Below are positions 6,801 through 14,490 of a stretch of 18,995 nucleotides of DNA, piece by piece; positions within the stretch are counted from its first letter, which is position 1; each line of letters starts with the position of its first letter. Where the stretch lies: assembly GCA_005239795.1 (NCBI GenBank), contig SBBH01000078.1, positions 1-18,995 on the forward strand, written 5' to 3'. A program made the position numbers and the translations under genes. The notes under the pieces are model-generated. The model saw nothing but the letters and a program-made list of their open reading frames with translations, made no database searches and was not told the origin of the DNA. Source of the stretch: Planctomycetales bacterium (GTDB lineage: Bacteria; Planctomycetota; SBBH01).

Positions 6801-7807
6801 CGGCCGATCTGCCTGGCGGTCAGCACTGCAACGTCCGCCAGGCGGCTCGAGTAGCCCCATTCATTGTCGTACCAGCCGACGACCTTCACGAAGTTCTTCC
6901 CGATCGCCATCGTCGAACCCGCGTCGAAGATGCAGGAGGCGGGATCTCCCACGATGTCGGAGGAGACGATCGGCTCCTCGCAATAGGTCAGGATCCCCCT
7001 CAAGGAGCCCGCGGCCGCTTTCGCGAAAGCGGCATTGACGCTCTCGACGGTCGCCTCCTTCTTGAGCGTGGCGACGAAATCGCAGACGGAGCCGTCCGTG
7101 ACCGGGACGCGCATGGCCAGGCCATTCAGCTTCCCGGCCAGCTCCGGGATCACCTGCCCCACCGCCGAGGCGGCGCCGGTCGTCGTCGGGATGATGTTCG
7201 CCGCCGCCGCGCGCGCCCGGCGCAGATCCTTATGCGGCAGGTCCAGGATCTGCTGATCATTCGTGTAGGCGTGGACCGTCGTCATGAACCCCTGCTCCAC
7301 GCCGAACGCCTCGTGGAGCACCTTCACCATCGGGGCCAGGCAGTTGGTGGTGCAGGAGGCATTCGAGATCACCTTGTGTTCCGGCTTCAAGACCGCATCA
7401 TTGACCCCCAGAACGAGGATCGCGTCGACCTTCCCCTTGGGGGGGGCCGAAAGGAGGACGCGCAGAGCCCCCGCGGTGATGTGCTTGGCGCATTCCTCCT
7501 GGGAGGTGAAGCGCCCCGTGCTTTCGATCACGAGCGGAATGTTTTTGGCCTTCCAGGGGAGCTCAGCCGGATCCTTGACTGACAGGACCTCTACCCGCCG
7601 GTCCCCCACGATCAGCGTGCTCCCGTCGGCCTTCACCGGGACGCCAAAGCGCCCATGCACGGAGTCGTATTTCAGAAGATGGGCCAAGGTCTTGGCGTCG
7701 GTGAGGTCGTTGACGGCGACCACCTCGATCTCCTGACGGCCCCACAAGGCCCTGAAGACGTTGCGCCCAATGCGGCCGAACCCGTTGATTCCGATTTTCA
7801 CGGCCAT
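6797..7807 (-). CDS. gap: Glyceraldehyde-3-phosphate dehydrogenase, type I
   Basis: Oxidises glyceraldehyde 3-phosphate to 1,3-bisphosphoglycerate with NAD. 336 residues, normal length. The Rossmann start is KIGINGFGRIGRNVFRAL. Asp34 in VNDLTD points to NAD rather than NADP. The catalytic cysteine is Cys152 in ISNASCTTNCLAP, with His179 in TTVHAYTNDQ. The C-terminal WYDNEWGYSSRLADV is canonical. The ATG follows a near-perfect Shine-Dalgarno (AAGGAGGT, 7811-7818). It is the first gene of the overlapping run gap-pgk-rpe-accD-holA and has its own promoter candidate upstream. Confidence 0.98.
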   Translation of the reverse strand: MAVKIGINGFGRIGRNVFRALWGRQEIEVVAVNDLTDAKTLAHLLKYDSVHGRFGVPVKADGSTLIVGDRRVEVLSVKDPAELPWKAKNIPLVIESTGRFTSQEECAKHITAGALRVLLSAPPKGKVDAILVLGVNDAVLKPEHKVISNASCTTNCLAPMVKVLHEAFGVEQGFMTTVHAYTNDQQILDLPHKDLRRARAAAANIIPTTTGAASAVGQVIPELAGKLNGLAMRVPVTDGSVCDFVATLKKEATVESVNAAFAKAAAGSLRGILTYCEEPIVSSDIVGDPASCIFDAGSTMAIGKNFVKVVGWYDNEWGYSSRLADVAVLTARQIGR

Positions 7808-7842
7808 ATGACCTCCTTAATTCGTGCAAAAATAACTGGCGG

Positions 7843-7871
7843 ATTATCGGGAAATCGCCGCCTGGGTTCAA
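7843..7871 (-). promoter_or_regulatory. gap: Candidate sigma-70-type promoter for the gap operon
   Basis: On the minus strand -35 TTGAAC (7866-7871) and -10 GATAAT (7843-7848) are separated by exactly 17 nt. Transcription would start near 7836, giving a leader of about 28 nt that includes the strong ribosome binding site. The -10 matches consensus at 5 of 6 positions and the -35 at 4 of 6. A 6-bp inverted repeat (GCCTGG...CCAGGC, 7860-7880) spans the -35. Confidence 0.6.
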
Positions 7872-7905
7872 CGACCAGGCCGTGTCAGATACAACGGTCA
7901 ACGAC
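7868..7905. repeat. Direct repeat TCAACGAC upstream of gap
   Basis: Two exact 8-base copies lie at 7868-7875 and 7898-7905, offset by 30 bp (about three helical turns). The first overlaps the gap -35 box. This spacing would suit a cooperatively binding regulator. Two 8-mers are weak evidence, so this is only a candidate operator. Confidence 0.3.
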
Positions 7906-7985
7906 AGAAGTTGTTTTTGCGCGAATCCTAATGAGCCCCCGTACAATCGCCGGGAACGCGCTTCTACGTCACCTCACGGCGGCCG

Positions 7986-10706
7986 TCAGTGCTGGTACAC
8001 CGCCCCGAGCTTACGGAACTCTTCCTCAATGGCCCCAGCTCCGCGCGCGATCCCGCGGACGAGAGAGAAAACCATCTCGTAGCGCGCGCGCAGATCTTTA
8101 TCGGGGAGCGCCCGATGGCTCCCTCCCATCGCTGGGTCTGCGAACGTCTCGGCAAGCCCCGCGGCGACGACCATCCCCTTCCCAACCCGTGTAAAGGCGA
8201 GAACCGTGTCGCCAGCATCGGTCGTCAGAAGTGGCGTCCCGCCGGAGACCGCCTGCGCCCCACGGAATGAGGTGATCGGAACGTTCCCTGACGATTCGAC
8301 CACCATCGTCCCCCGGCACGGGCCGCCCGAAAACGCCAAGCCATAGGGTGCCAGAAGCGTATCGGCACTGGAATCCGGATGGGTAGGCCCTTCAAGCACC
8401 AAGAGAACACCTCCCCGTTCGAGGTAAGGACGCAGTTTGGCGAGCGCCTCGGCAGGAATTTTTTTTCGGGGCCGGATCACGACGGCCGGGCCGGGGCGGT
8501 CCAAAGCCTCGGCGAGACTGAGTGAGACGCGCGGAAAACAACCGACCCGCAACACCCATTGATAGAAGACCTCGTAGCCGGCAGCGTCGTTCTGAAGGAA
8601 TCCGAAAAGCGGAAGCTCAAAGTTCCCATCTTCGGCGCTGAAGATCACTTCCACGGGCGGAATCTTGGGCACCGCTGGCGGATAGGCCGCCTCGGCAAGA
8701 TGCGTCGTTCCCCAAAGACCCGCGACAACGAGCCCCGCTCCCCAGAAGACAGCCGTCGCGCTGTTCACAAAGATCGAAAGAAAGCCGCGTCCGATCCAGA
8801 GCGCGATGGCAAGCCCCAGGATCCCGGCGGCAAGCGCCAGACCGTTCAGGAATCCCCAACGGTTGGCGCGGTTCAGCCATTCGATCGATCCCAGAAGGAG
8901 TTCGGGCTTTCCCGGGTAGAAAGCGTCGAAATTGGAAAAAACGGTGCTGTCGGTGAAGGCGGCGACGCGTCCCTTCCCGGCCTCCACGGTCATCATCTGG
9001 TCGAAGGAGCCCCATAGGGCGTAGGTGTGGTCCAGGACCTGGGGATAAAAATTGTCCGCGGTATAGCTGATCGGGAGATGCCAGAGCCCCTCCGGCCGCA
9101 GGACTGAGCGCGCCTGGAAGCTATCCGCCTGGATCGAACAAGAGACCGCGAAGAGAAAGAAGGGCACGCCACGTGCGATCGGATGGCACCCGAGGCGGGA
9201 TGGAAAGTGCAGCTCCTCCCATTTGCGTTCGATGTCGAAGACGCAGTCGTAGCGAAACGCCATCCCGAAGCGGCGCATCACCGGGTTCAGATAGACGCTC
9301 GATCCGAAAACGTTCGTGTGCTCTCCCAAGATGAAGAGCCCCCCGCCGGCGCGCACGAATGCATCGACGGCATCTATCTCGGCTGGGCTATAAGGCGCCG
9401 TGGCGGTCTTCAGGACGAGAACGTCGCAATCGGCAAGCCGCTCCGGCGTCAGCGCCCCCTCGGCATGGACGCCGACGTCATAGTAGTGGCGCAGATATTG
9501 CGCCATGGCCCAGTAGTTGTACCCGGACTCCGGCCCATACCAGTCGGTGTCCATCGGCGTATCGGTCCGTTCCCAGCGGCTCCTCGATTCGTCGATCAGA
9601 AGGCGCCCCTTCTTGGGAATCCCGGGATCGTGGAAATAGAGGCCGACGACGATCATGAGGCACGCCGCCGGGACGAGCCAACGGGCGCGGTTCGGCTCCG
9701 ATACCTTGTCGCTAGAAAACAGAACCGGTGTCCCAAACGCCCCGCGCCAGGGCAAGAGCCGAGCCAGGATCGGGATCAGGGGAAGGAAGGACAGGGCCGT
9801 GATCCAGGGAAGCCAGAACAGTTCAACATGGACCGATTCCGATTCATACGACACGAAAAGCATCGCCGAAGCGAAAAAAAGAAGAACGGCGAAAAAACGG
9901 AATATCAGGTATCCCGCGAGGACCGCGAGAAAAACGGCGATCCGTTTCGTGCGCGCGGCCGAGCCCTGGTCCCAGGCGATGAGAAGCCCCCCCGCCACGG
10001 CGATTAAAAGGAACGGGAACCCCGCCAGGTGATTCCACGTCAAGGGAAGCGCATGGGTGTAGCGCATCGTGCGCAGGAAGACGACGCCATCGGCAAGGTT
10101 CGCGTCCGCGCCGACCCAATCGAGAAGTCGATAAACCACCGGCGCCACGAACGGCGCCGCCCCAGGATTACGCGCCGTCCAGGCGTTGTAGAACCCGTAC
10201 AGGGGAGCCTGGATTACAAGAAGCGTCCCGACCAGGAGTCCCGCCGTCCCGACGGCGGCGAGGAGGCCGGGCCTGGTGAAACGGTTCGCTCCTACCGACA
10301 ACGCGACGCCTGCCGCGGCGATCCAGAGGCCGGGGTGAAACGGCTTTTCGACCAGCGCAAGCGCTACAGCGATGGGGATCAGAAGGATCAGATGTCGAAC
10401 TGTTAAGGGCATGGTGACACGCTCGCGAGCCAATGCAGCCGACGCTAAGGCCCATGCCACAGCTGCAAGACCCCACAACCGGTCGGGGCGTGGCGTGACG
10501 AACTGATCGAACGCAAAAAGCCACCCCAGAGAGAGCGTGACAATAGCCGCCCAGATGGCGACGCGCGTACGAGCAGCCACGGTTGCGATCAACGCCCAGA
10601 CCGCCACCGAAAACCCCCACTGCCAAGCGAAGCTCGGTGTTTCGACCAGATCAAACGCGAAAAGCCTCGCTGGGGAGAGCGCAGCGACGGCATCCCAGAT
10701 CGTCAT
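7986..10706 (-). CDS. Large membrane protein with two GATase1-like domains (paralogue B)
   Basis: 906 residues; function unknown. Residues 1-355 are hydrophobic with about ten predicted spans. Two copies of a 48-residue unit start this region (LFAFD at 15-19 and 63-67). A soluble glutamine-amidotransferase-like or DUF4350-like domain follows (about 366-615), with LLIDESRSRW, DVLVLKTATAPYSPAEIDAV, GGGLFILGEHT and GKGRVAAFTDS. Then come two spans (about 618-663) and a second, more diverged copy (about 685-880; ERGGVLLVLEG, VGKGMVVAAG). I see no Cys-His-Glu triad, so the domains are probably binding rather than amidotransferase modules. The segment about 165-315 resembles an exosortase core (R270 and H293 in plausible positions) but has no cysteine nucleophile. 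The ATG overlaps the stop of paralogue A (ATGA) and has its own GGAGG. Last gene of the block. Confidence 0.85.
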   Translation of the reverse strand: MTIWDAVAALSPARLFAFDLVETPSFAWQWGFSVAVWALIATVAARTRVAIWAAIVTLSLGWLFAFDQFVTPRPDRLWGLAAVAWALASAALARERVTMPLTVRHLILLIPIAVALALVEKPFHPGLWIAAAGVALSVGANRFTRPGLLAAVGTAGLLVGTLLVIQAPLYGFYNAWTARNPGAAPFVAPVVYRLLDWVGADANLADGVVFLRTMRYTHALPLTWNHLAGFPFLLIAVAGGLLIAWDQGSAARTKRIAVFLAVLAGYLIFRFFAVLLFFASAMLFVSYESESVHVELFWLPWITALSFLPLIPILARLLPWRGAFGTPVLFSSDKVSEPNRARWLVPAACLMIVVGLYFHDPGIPKKGRLLIDESRSRWERTDTPMDTDWYGPESGYNYWAMAQYLRHYYDVGVHAEGALTPERLADCDVLVLKTATAPYSPAEIDAVDAFVRAGGGLFILGEHTNVFGSSVYLNPVMRRFGMAFRYDCVFDIERKWEELHFPSRLGCHPIARGVPFFLFAVSCSIQADSFQARSVLRPEGLWHLPISYTADNFYPQVLDHTYALWGSFDQMMTVEAGKGRVAAFTDSTVFSNFDAFYPGKPELLLGSIEWLNRANRWGFLNGLALAAGILGLAIALWIGRGFLSIFVNSATAVFWGAGLVVAGLWGTTHLAEAAYPPAVPKIPPVEVIFSAEDGNFELPLFGFLQNDAAGYEVFYQWVLRVGCFPRVSLSLAEALDRPGPAVVIRPRKKIPAEALAKLRPYLERGGVLLVLEGPTHPDSSADTLLAPYGLAFSGGPCRGTMVVESSGNVPITSFRGAQAVSGGTPLLTTDAGDTVLAFTRVGKGMVVAAGLAETFADPAMGGSHRALPDKDLRARYEMVFSLVRGIARGAGAIEEEFRKLGAVYQH
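10419..10706 (-). repeat. Internal 48-residue tandem duplication in paralogue B
   Basis: Residues 1-48 and 49-96 align without gaps at a constant offset of 48: LFAFD, TP, W37/W85, AL, R46/R94, R48/R96, V49/V97. The DNA also still resembles itself (GATCAAACGCGAAAAGCC against GATCGAACGCAAAAAGCC on the plus strand). This looks like a tandem duplication of one membrane-span unit. Confidence 0.7.
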
Positions 10707-13105
10707 CGGGCTCCCTCCGGGGGTGCGATCAGCCGCCTCAGGAAGTGGATGTTCGGCATGACGACCCCATCTTCACCCTCAAGATTCTTCGAGGTTAGGA
10801 AGTGGCTGTCACCGATCACGACGAGCCGCCCTTTCCCCACCCGCTGTTCGGCGACGACCGGCCGCCCTTCGATCGTCGCCAGCCCCTGGCCGCCTTGCAC
10901 AGGCCAAGCCTTCCAAAAGTAGAGTTTCAGATCCGGCCCAGCGACTGTCGCTTGATTGTGCCCGAGCGGCAACCCGTCAATTCCCATGCCAAAGCAGGAC
11001 AGAAACGATTCAGCGCCGGCGCGCTCTTCCCATCCAACGGCCAGCAGATAGGTCCCCCCCTTGTGCAGGAACGACTGGATCGCCTGGATTTCCTTCCCGC
11101 TGTAAGGGCGTGTCGGGGCGACCGAAACGATCAGATCGGCTTCGGCTACCTGCGCAGGGTCGAAATCCTTCATCCCGACCGTGAAATACCCTTCGCGCAT
11201 CAGGCTCAGGTAAACCCCGAAGATCCCGTCCGGTCGCCACCCTTCCATGGAGACCTGGCCTAGCCGGGAATCATCGACGAGAGCCACCTGTCCAACAAGC
11301 GGCCTTGACGCTCTTCCAGCCGCGATCCCTTGCGACGCCGCTCCGCAAGCGAGAAAGAGCGCCGCCAGAACGATTGCGGATGTCGGACGCCGCCGGAGGA
11401 CGGCCCAGGCCAACGCCCCTGCCGCGCCCAGGAGGAGGACGCCCAATCGGTCGCGCCAGTACGGGACAGCGGCCCGGCCGGGGCTCGCGAGCCATTCGAA
11501 GACGCGCCGCACGAACGGATGGGAATGCGTCAGGATCCCGTTCACGAACCCTGAAGTGTCGCCGGCAACGATGACGCGTCCTTTTCCAATTGTCTCTGCC
11601 GCCACGAGAGGCAAGTCTCCCAGAGGCTCCCCTGGCTCGAAATCTAAAGTCCCCAGGTATCCATGTTCGCCTTTGGTGAAGACGCCCGGGTCCGAATAAC
11701 CGTACCGCCCTATCACGATCGGCACAGCGGGGTAATGCACTTCAAGAGAGGCTCCCACAACGGAACCGGCATCATTGGCGCTGTCCCCGAGCCTCGCTGT
11801 CGCTGGGTGTGGAAAATACTGATAGGAATGGAGCCATCCGCCGACGAAGAAATCGGCCGAATCGAACGCGATCCGCACGCGCGAGCCGAGCGCCTCCAGC
11901 GGCTCGTTCACGAGCACCTTGTCATGCTTCCAGCAGGTGTGGTCCCCGAGGAGCAGGAGCCCCCCCCCGCCGTGGACGAAGGCGCGCACAGCGTCGAGCG
12001 ATTCTTGAGAGAACAGCTCGTCTTGGTTGATGATCACAAGGATATCGGCGCCGGCGAGACGCTCCGTCGTGATGTCTGGAATCAACTCCCCTGTCCACCC
12101 CATCGCGGACATGAGCTTCGGGAGATTTCCGAACATCCCGGCACTGTAGCTCCCGTAATTGTCGTGTGTGGGGACCAACCAGTTCAAAAACCCTTTCTCG
12201 TAAAAGGCAACCTTGCAGGATCGTTCCTGCGGGGCCGTAGGCCAGTTCGTGAGGGACCAAAAACCGAGGATGGCAACGACAGCAGAAGCGAGAACAAGCC
12301 GCACGGACAGTCCCCCTTCAGGCGCACATTGCCTCCGAGAGAAGCGCCAGGCGGCCAGTGCCGCAACCGGCCCGACCACCAATGGGAAAAGGATCGAGAG
12401 ATGAACGGGATAGAGTGCCGCGAAGAGCCGCGCCGCCTCAGACCCCCAGGCGCTTCGGCCTGACGGCTCCGGCAGAAGCGCCGCGCAATCGGCCCAAAAG
12501 GCGAGCCATCCGGCATAAACAAGACCGACCGCGCCAAAGGACACGGCCAGCCGGACCCAACTCCGCCTCTCTGAGCAGCACCAGGCGCTGAAGACAACCA
12601 TGAGGGCGAGGAGAGCCAGATGGATCCCGCTGAACGAAGGGCCCAGAACGGAGGCATTCGCGTCGGTCGGATCGGGACGGGTCAGCCAATGGGAACATCC
12701 GCGCACCTCGTACCAGGTCAAGAGGCTCGTCCCAGCGGCATATTCGAAGAGACCAAAAAGGAGGCTCGCCGCGGCGAGCCCCCCCATCGGGCTTTCCGTC
12801 CGCCCCCGCGCGGTGGCGGCGAACGCCAATCCAGAAAACCAGATCGAGATCGCAAAAAACCGGAGGGTCGGCGAGATCGGCAAGAAAGAGAGCCCCGCCA
12901 GGGCGATCATCCACCCGGCCAGCGCCCGAGCGCGGCCTCCTGCGCGCGGCGCTTCCTCTGAATTCTGCCCGAGTCCGTCGAACGCCGCCGAGAGCACGAG
13001 AAAGAGTGCCGCCGCCGCCGTGTTGAATTCGTGAACGAAGAGACCCGCCCCTTCGACGGCGAACGCCATCCCGACGAAGGCTGACAAGACGCTCCAAAAT
13101 GCCAC
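10703..13105 (-). CDS. Large membrane protein with two GATase1-like domains (paralogue A)
   Basis: 800 residues from a GTG four bases after the stop of the TPR gene upstream; function unknown. It has the same architecture as its downstream neighbour: a multi-span N-terminal region (about 1-285), GATase1-like domain 1 (about 298-545; ILVIINQDELFSQESLDAV, GGGGLLLLGDHT, GKGRVIVAGDT), two spans (about 553-590), and domain 2 (about 605-795; DLIVSVAPTRPYSGKEI, KGGTYLLAVG, GKGRLVVIGDS). The segment 120-255 recalls exosortase: SFSGIHLALLAL (157-168) could align with the CSGIRSLLAL signature with Phe158 in place of the nucleophilic Cys, and His235 would match the conserved His. That alignment is by eye. 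No Shine-Dalgarno before the GTG, so it is probably translated by coupling to the TPR gene. Confidence 0.85.
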   Translation of the reverse strand: MAFWSVLSAFVGMAFAVEGAGLFVHEFNTAAAALFLVLSAAFDGLGQNSEEAPRAGGRARALAGWMIALAGLSFLPISPTLRFFAISIWFSGLAFAATARGRTESPMGGLAAASLLFGLFEYAAGTSLLTWYEVRGCSHWLTRPDPTDANASVLGPSFSGIHLALLALMVVFSAWCCSERRSWVRLAVSFGAVGLVYAGWLAFWADCAALLPEPSGRSAWGSEAARLFAALYPVHLSILFPLVVGPVAALAAWRFSRRQCAPEGGLSVRLVLASAVVAILGFWSLTNWPTAPQERSCKVAFYEKGFLNWLVPTHDNYGSYSAGMFGNLPKLMSAMGWTGELIPDITTERLAGADILVIINQDELFSQESLDAVRAFVHGGGGLLLLGDHTCWKHDKVLVNEPLEALGSRVRIAFDSADFFVGGWLHSYQYFPHPATARLGDSANDAGSVVGASLEVHYPAVPIVIGRYGYSDPGVFTKGEHGYLGTLDFEPGEPLGDLPLVAAETIGKGRVIVAGDTSGFVNGILTHSHPFVRRVFEWLASPGRAAVPYWRDRLGVLLLGAAGALAWAVLRRRPTSAIVLAALFLACGAASQGIAAGRASRPLVGQVALVDDSRLGQVSMEGWRPDGIFGVYLSLMREGYFTVGMKDFDPAQVAEADLIVSVAPTRPYSGKEIQAIQSFLHKGGTYLLAVGWEERAGAESFLSCFGMGIDGLPLGHNQATVAGPDLKLYFWKAWPVQGGQGLATIEGRPVVAEQRVGKGRLVVIGDSHFLTSKNLEGEDGVVMPNIHFLRRLIAPPEGAR

Positions 13106-13109
13106 GAAT

Positions 13110-14033
13110 TTACCGCGGGACTGGAGGCGCTTCCTGGGCGGGGGCCTGCGCCGGCGCCAGGAGACCTTCGCGGAACTTCTGGTAGTGTTCGGCGTTGTCC
13201 GGTTTCAATGCGATGATCCGGTCCACCGTCGCGACGGCATCAGGAATCCGTCCGGAAAGCTGATAACAGCGGGTGAGGAGATCGAGGGTGGAGACCTCGT
13301 CCGGCGCCTCGGCCGCGGCCGCCTCCGCAAGAGTGAGGGCCTGAGGGATCTCGCGGTTGTGCTCCAGATAAAAGCGGGCCAGGCTGAACCGCGCGCCGGC
13401 TGCTGCCTGGGCCCCGCCCGATCCGATCTGCCGCGTGTACCCGGCGACCACCTGCTGGAACATCTTCTCGGCAGTCTCGGGCTGATCCTGCGAAGCAAAG
13501 ATGTCCCCAAGATGCTCGTAGACGCAGATGTAATTCGGCTCGGCCTTCAACACTTCGCCGTAGGCGGCGATCGCTTCCTCGAACCGCCCCATCGATTTTA
13601 AAACATCCCCGATCCGGTGGTTGGCTAGGGTACAGTTGGGGTGCTCCTTCAGCGCCTCGCGGAACTCGGCGAGCGCCTCGTCGTAGCGCCCCGTCGCCGC
13701 CAGTTCGCTCCCCTTCACGAACCGAGGACCCTGGTGATCGTGGTAGCGCGGCGCAGAAGCGCGCCCCCGGGCCAGCTGTTCTTGGAGCGCCGCGACGTCA
13801 ATGGTGGGATTTTCTGCCGCCTCGGCCAGAGGGGTCGATTGGGGGGCTGTTCCTTGTCCGGCGGGGACGCGCGCCTCGGCCTCGCGGAATCGGTTGAACG
13901 CACTGTCCAAGGTCGACTGGTACAAGGGACTGATCGGTGCGTCCTCAAACAGTCTCGCATCGGAAACGCAAAACCCAACGGCCAAGGCCAGAGCGATTCC
14001 TCCTCCCAGGACGGCATTGACGGTCAGTTTCAT
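13110..14033 (-). CDS. Exported TPR-repeat protein
   Basis: 307 residues. Residues 2-24 form a signal peptide or signal anchor (Lys2, then a run of hydrophobic residues); VGFC at 19-22 is not a good lipobox. A low-complexity linker (about 55-95) follows, then about five tetratricopeptide repeats (about 103-136, 137-170, 171-204, 213-243, 247-280) with TPR pattern residues such as GRYDEALAEFREALKEHPN and GRFEEAIAAYGEVLKAEPN. The tail is Pro/Ala/Gln-rich. TPRs bind proteins, so this is probably a periplasmic scaffold for the two large membrane proteins encoded immediately downstream (4-nt gap). No Shine-Dalgarno exists; a -10 box lies seven bases before the ATG. Confidence 0.88.
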   Translation of the reverse strand: MKLTVNAVLGGGIALALAVGFCVSDARLFEDAPISPLYQSTLDSAFNRFREAEARVPAGQGTAPQSTPLAEAAENPTIDVAALQEQLARGRASAPRYHDHQGPRFVKGSELAATGRYDEALAEFREALKEHPNCTLANHRIGDVLKSMGRFEEAIAAYGEVLKAEPNYICVYEHLGDIFASQDQPETAEKMFQQVVAGYTRQIGSGGAQAAAGARFSLARFYLEHNREIPQALTLAEAAAAEAPDEVSTLDLLTRCYQLSGRIPDAVATVDRIIALKPDNAEHYQKFREGLLAPAQAPAQEAPPVPR

Positions 14034-14040
14034 CGCGGGC

Positions 14041-14068
14041 AGTATAGTAAGGAATCTTCAAAATTCAA
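14041..14068 (-). promoter_or_regulatory. Promoter of the TPR/paralogue A/paralogue B operon, leaderless type
   Basis: Minus-strand -35 TTGAAT (14063-14068), 16-nt spacer, -10 TATACT (14041-14046). Only seven bases (14034-14040) separate the -10 from the ATG at 14033, so transcription should begin at or next to the A of the start codon. Both boxes are good and no Shine-Dalgarno is present, consistent with a leaderless mRNA. Confidence 0.65.
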
Positions 14069-14139
14069 CTACCGCATCACACATGTTTCCCCAGTTTGAG
14101 ATCTGGGAGTCGTTTATTGGAATTGGGCTTGGGATTTGA

Positions 14140-14490
14140 TTATTCCGAACGGACCGTTTCGGGGAGCGGGAGCGTCAGCCATGGATGGGGAAAAAGCTCC
14201 CTCTCATGCACTGCAAGATCTGTGAAGATCGGCGCCGCGGGAATTTCCGGGAAGCGAGGAAGTTTTTCTTCTGTTTGGACGGCCCTGAAAGCAACCGCGA
14301 GCGCGAAAAAGACGGCCGACGCCGCGAGCATCGACGCGAGCTGTGTCTGAAGACGCCCGCGGGCCTCCTCGATCGACAGCTGCTCCGAATGGACTTCGAC
14401 GACATGCCTCTCCGGCCGGATCGCCGCGCCGCAGGAGTTGCAGATGACAAGCCCTGCCGCATTCTCCTTCCCGCACTCGGTGCAGATCAT
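14140..14490 (-). CDS. Zinc-ribbon membrane protein
   Basis: 116 residues. An N-terminal zinc ribbon has two CxxC knuckles (Cys3, Cys6, Cys17, Cys20; CTECGKEN...CNSCGAAI). An amphipathic stretch follows, then one hydrophobic span (about 50-70) and a C-terminal tail of about 45 residues rich in Pro. By the usual logic the ribbon is cytoplasmic and the tail periplasmic. The ATG overlaps the stop of the larger TPR gene by four bases and has GGAGGG about six bases upstream. No specific function can be assigned; such ribbons often help assemble a complex. Confidence 0.82.
   Translation of the reverse strand: MICTECGKENAAGLVICNSCGAAIRPERHVVEVHSEQLSIEEARGRLQTQLASMLAASAVFFALAVAFRAVQTEEKLPRFPEIPAAPIFTDLAVHERELFPHPWLTLPLPETVRSE

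Noticed and set aside
6801..6860. Upstream ATG extension of pgk by 20 residues
   Set aside because: It lies inside gap, adds sequence unlike any PGK start, and a GTG at 6800 forms the GTGA overlap seen throughout the operon and gives the normal length.
9183..10007. Long plus-strand open frame inside paralogue B
   Set aside because: It is antisense to a clear membrane/GATase-like gene, is rich in Arg, Pro and Gly as expected for a shadow frame, and has no recognisable domain.
11663..12463. Long plus-strand open frame inside paralogue A
   Set aside because: Same reason: antisense shadow of a GC-rich gene with no domain or ribosome binding site.
14090..14115. TCCCAG/CTGGGGA hairpin as terminator after the zinc-ribbon gene
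   Set aside because: The stem is imperfect and no T-run follows it on the minus strand.
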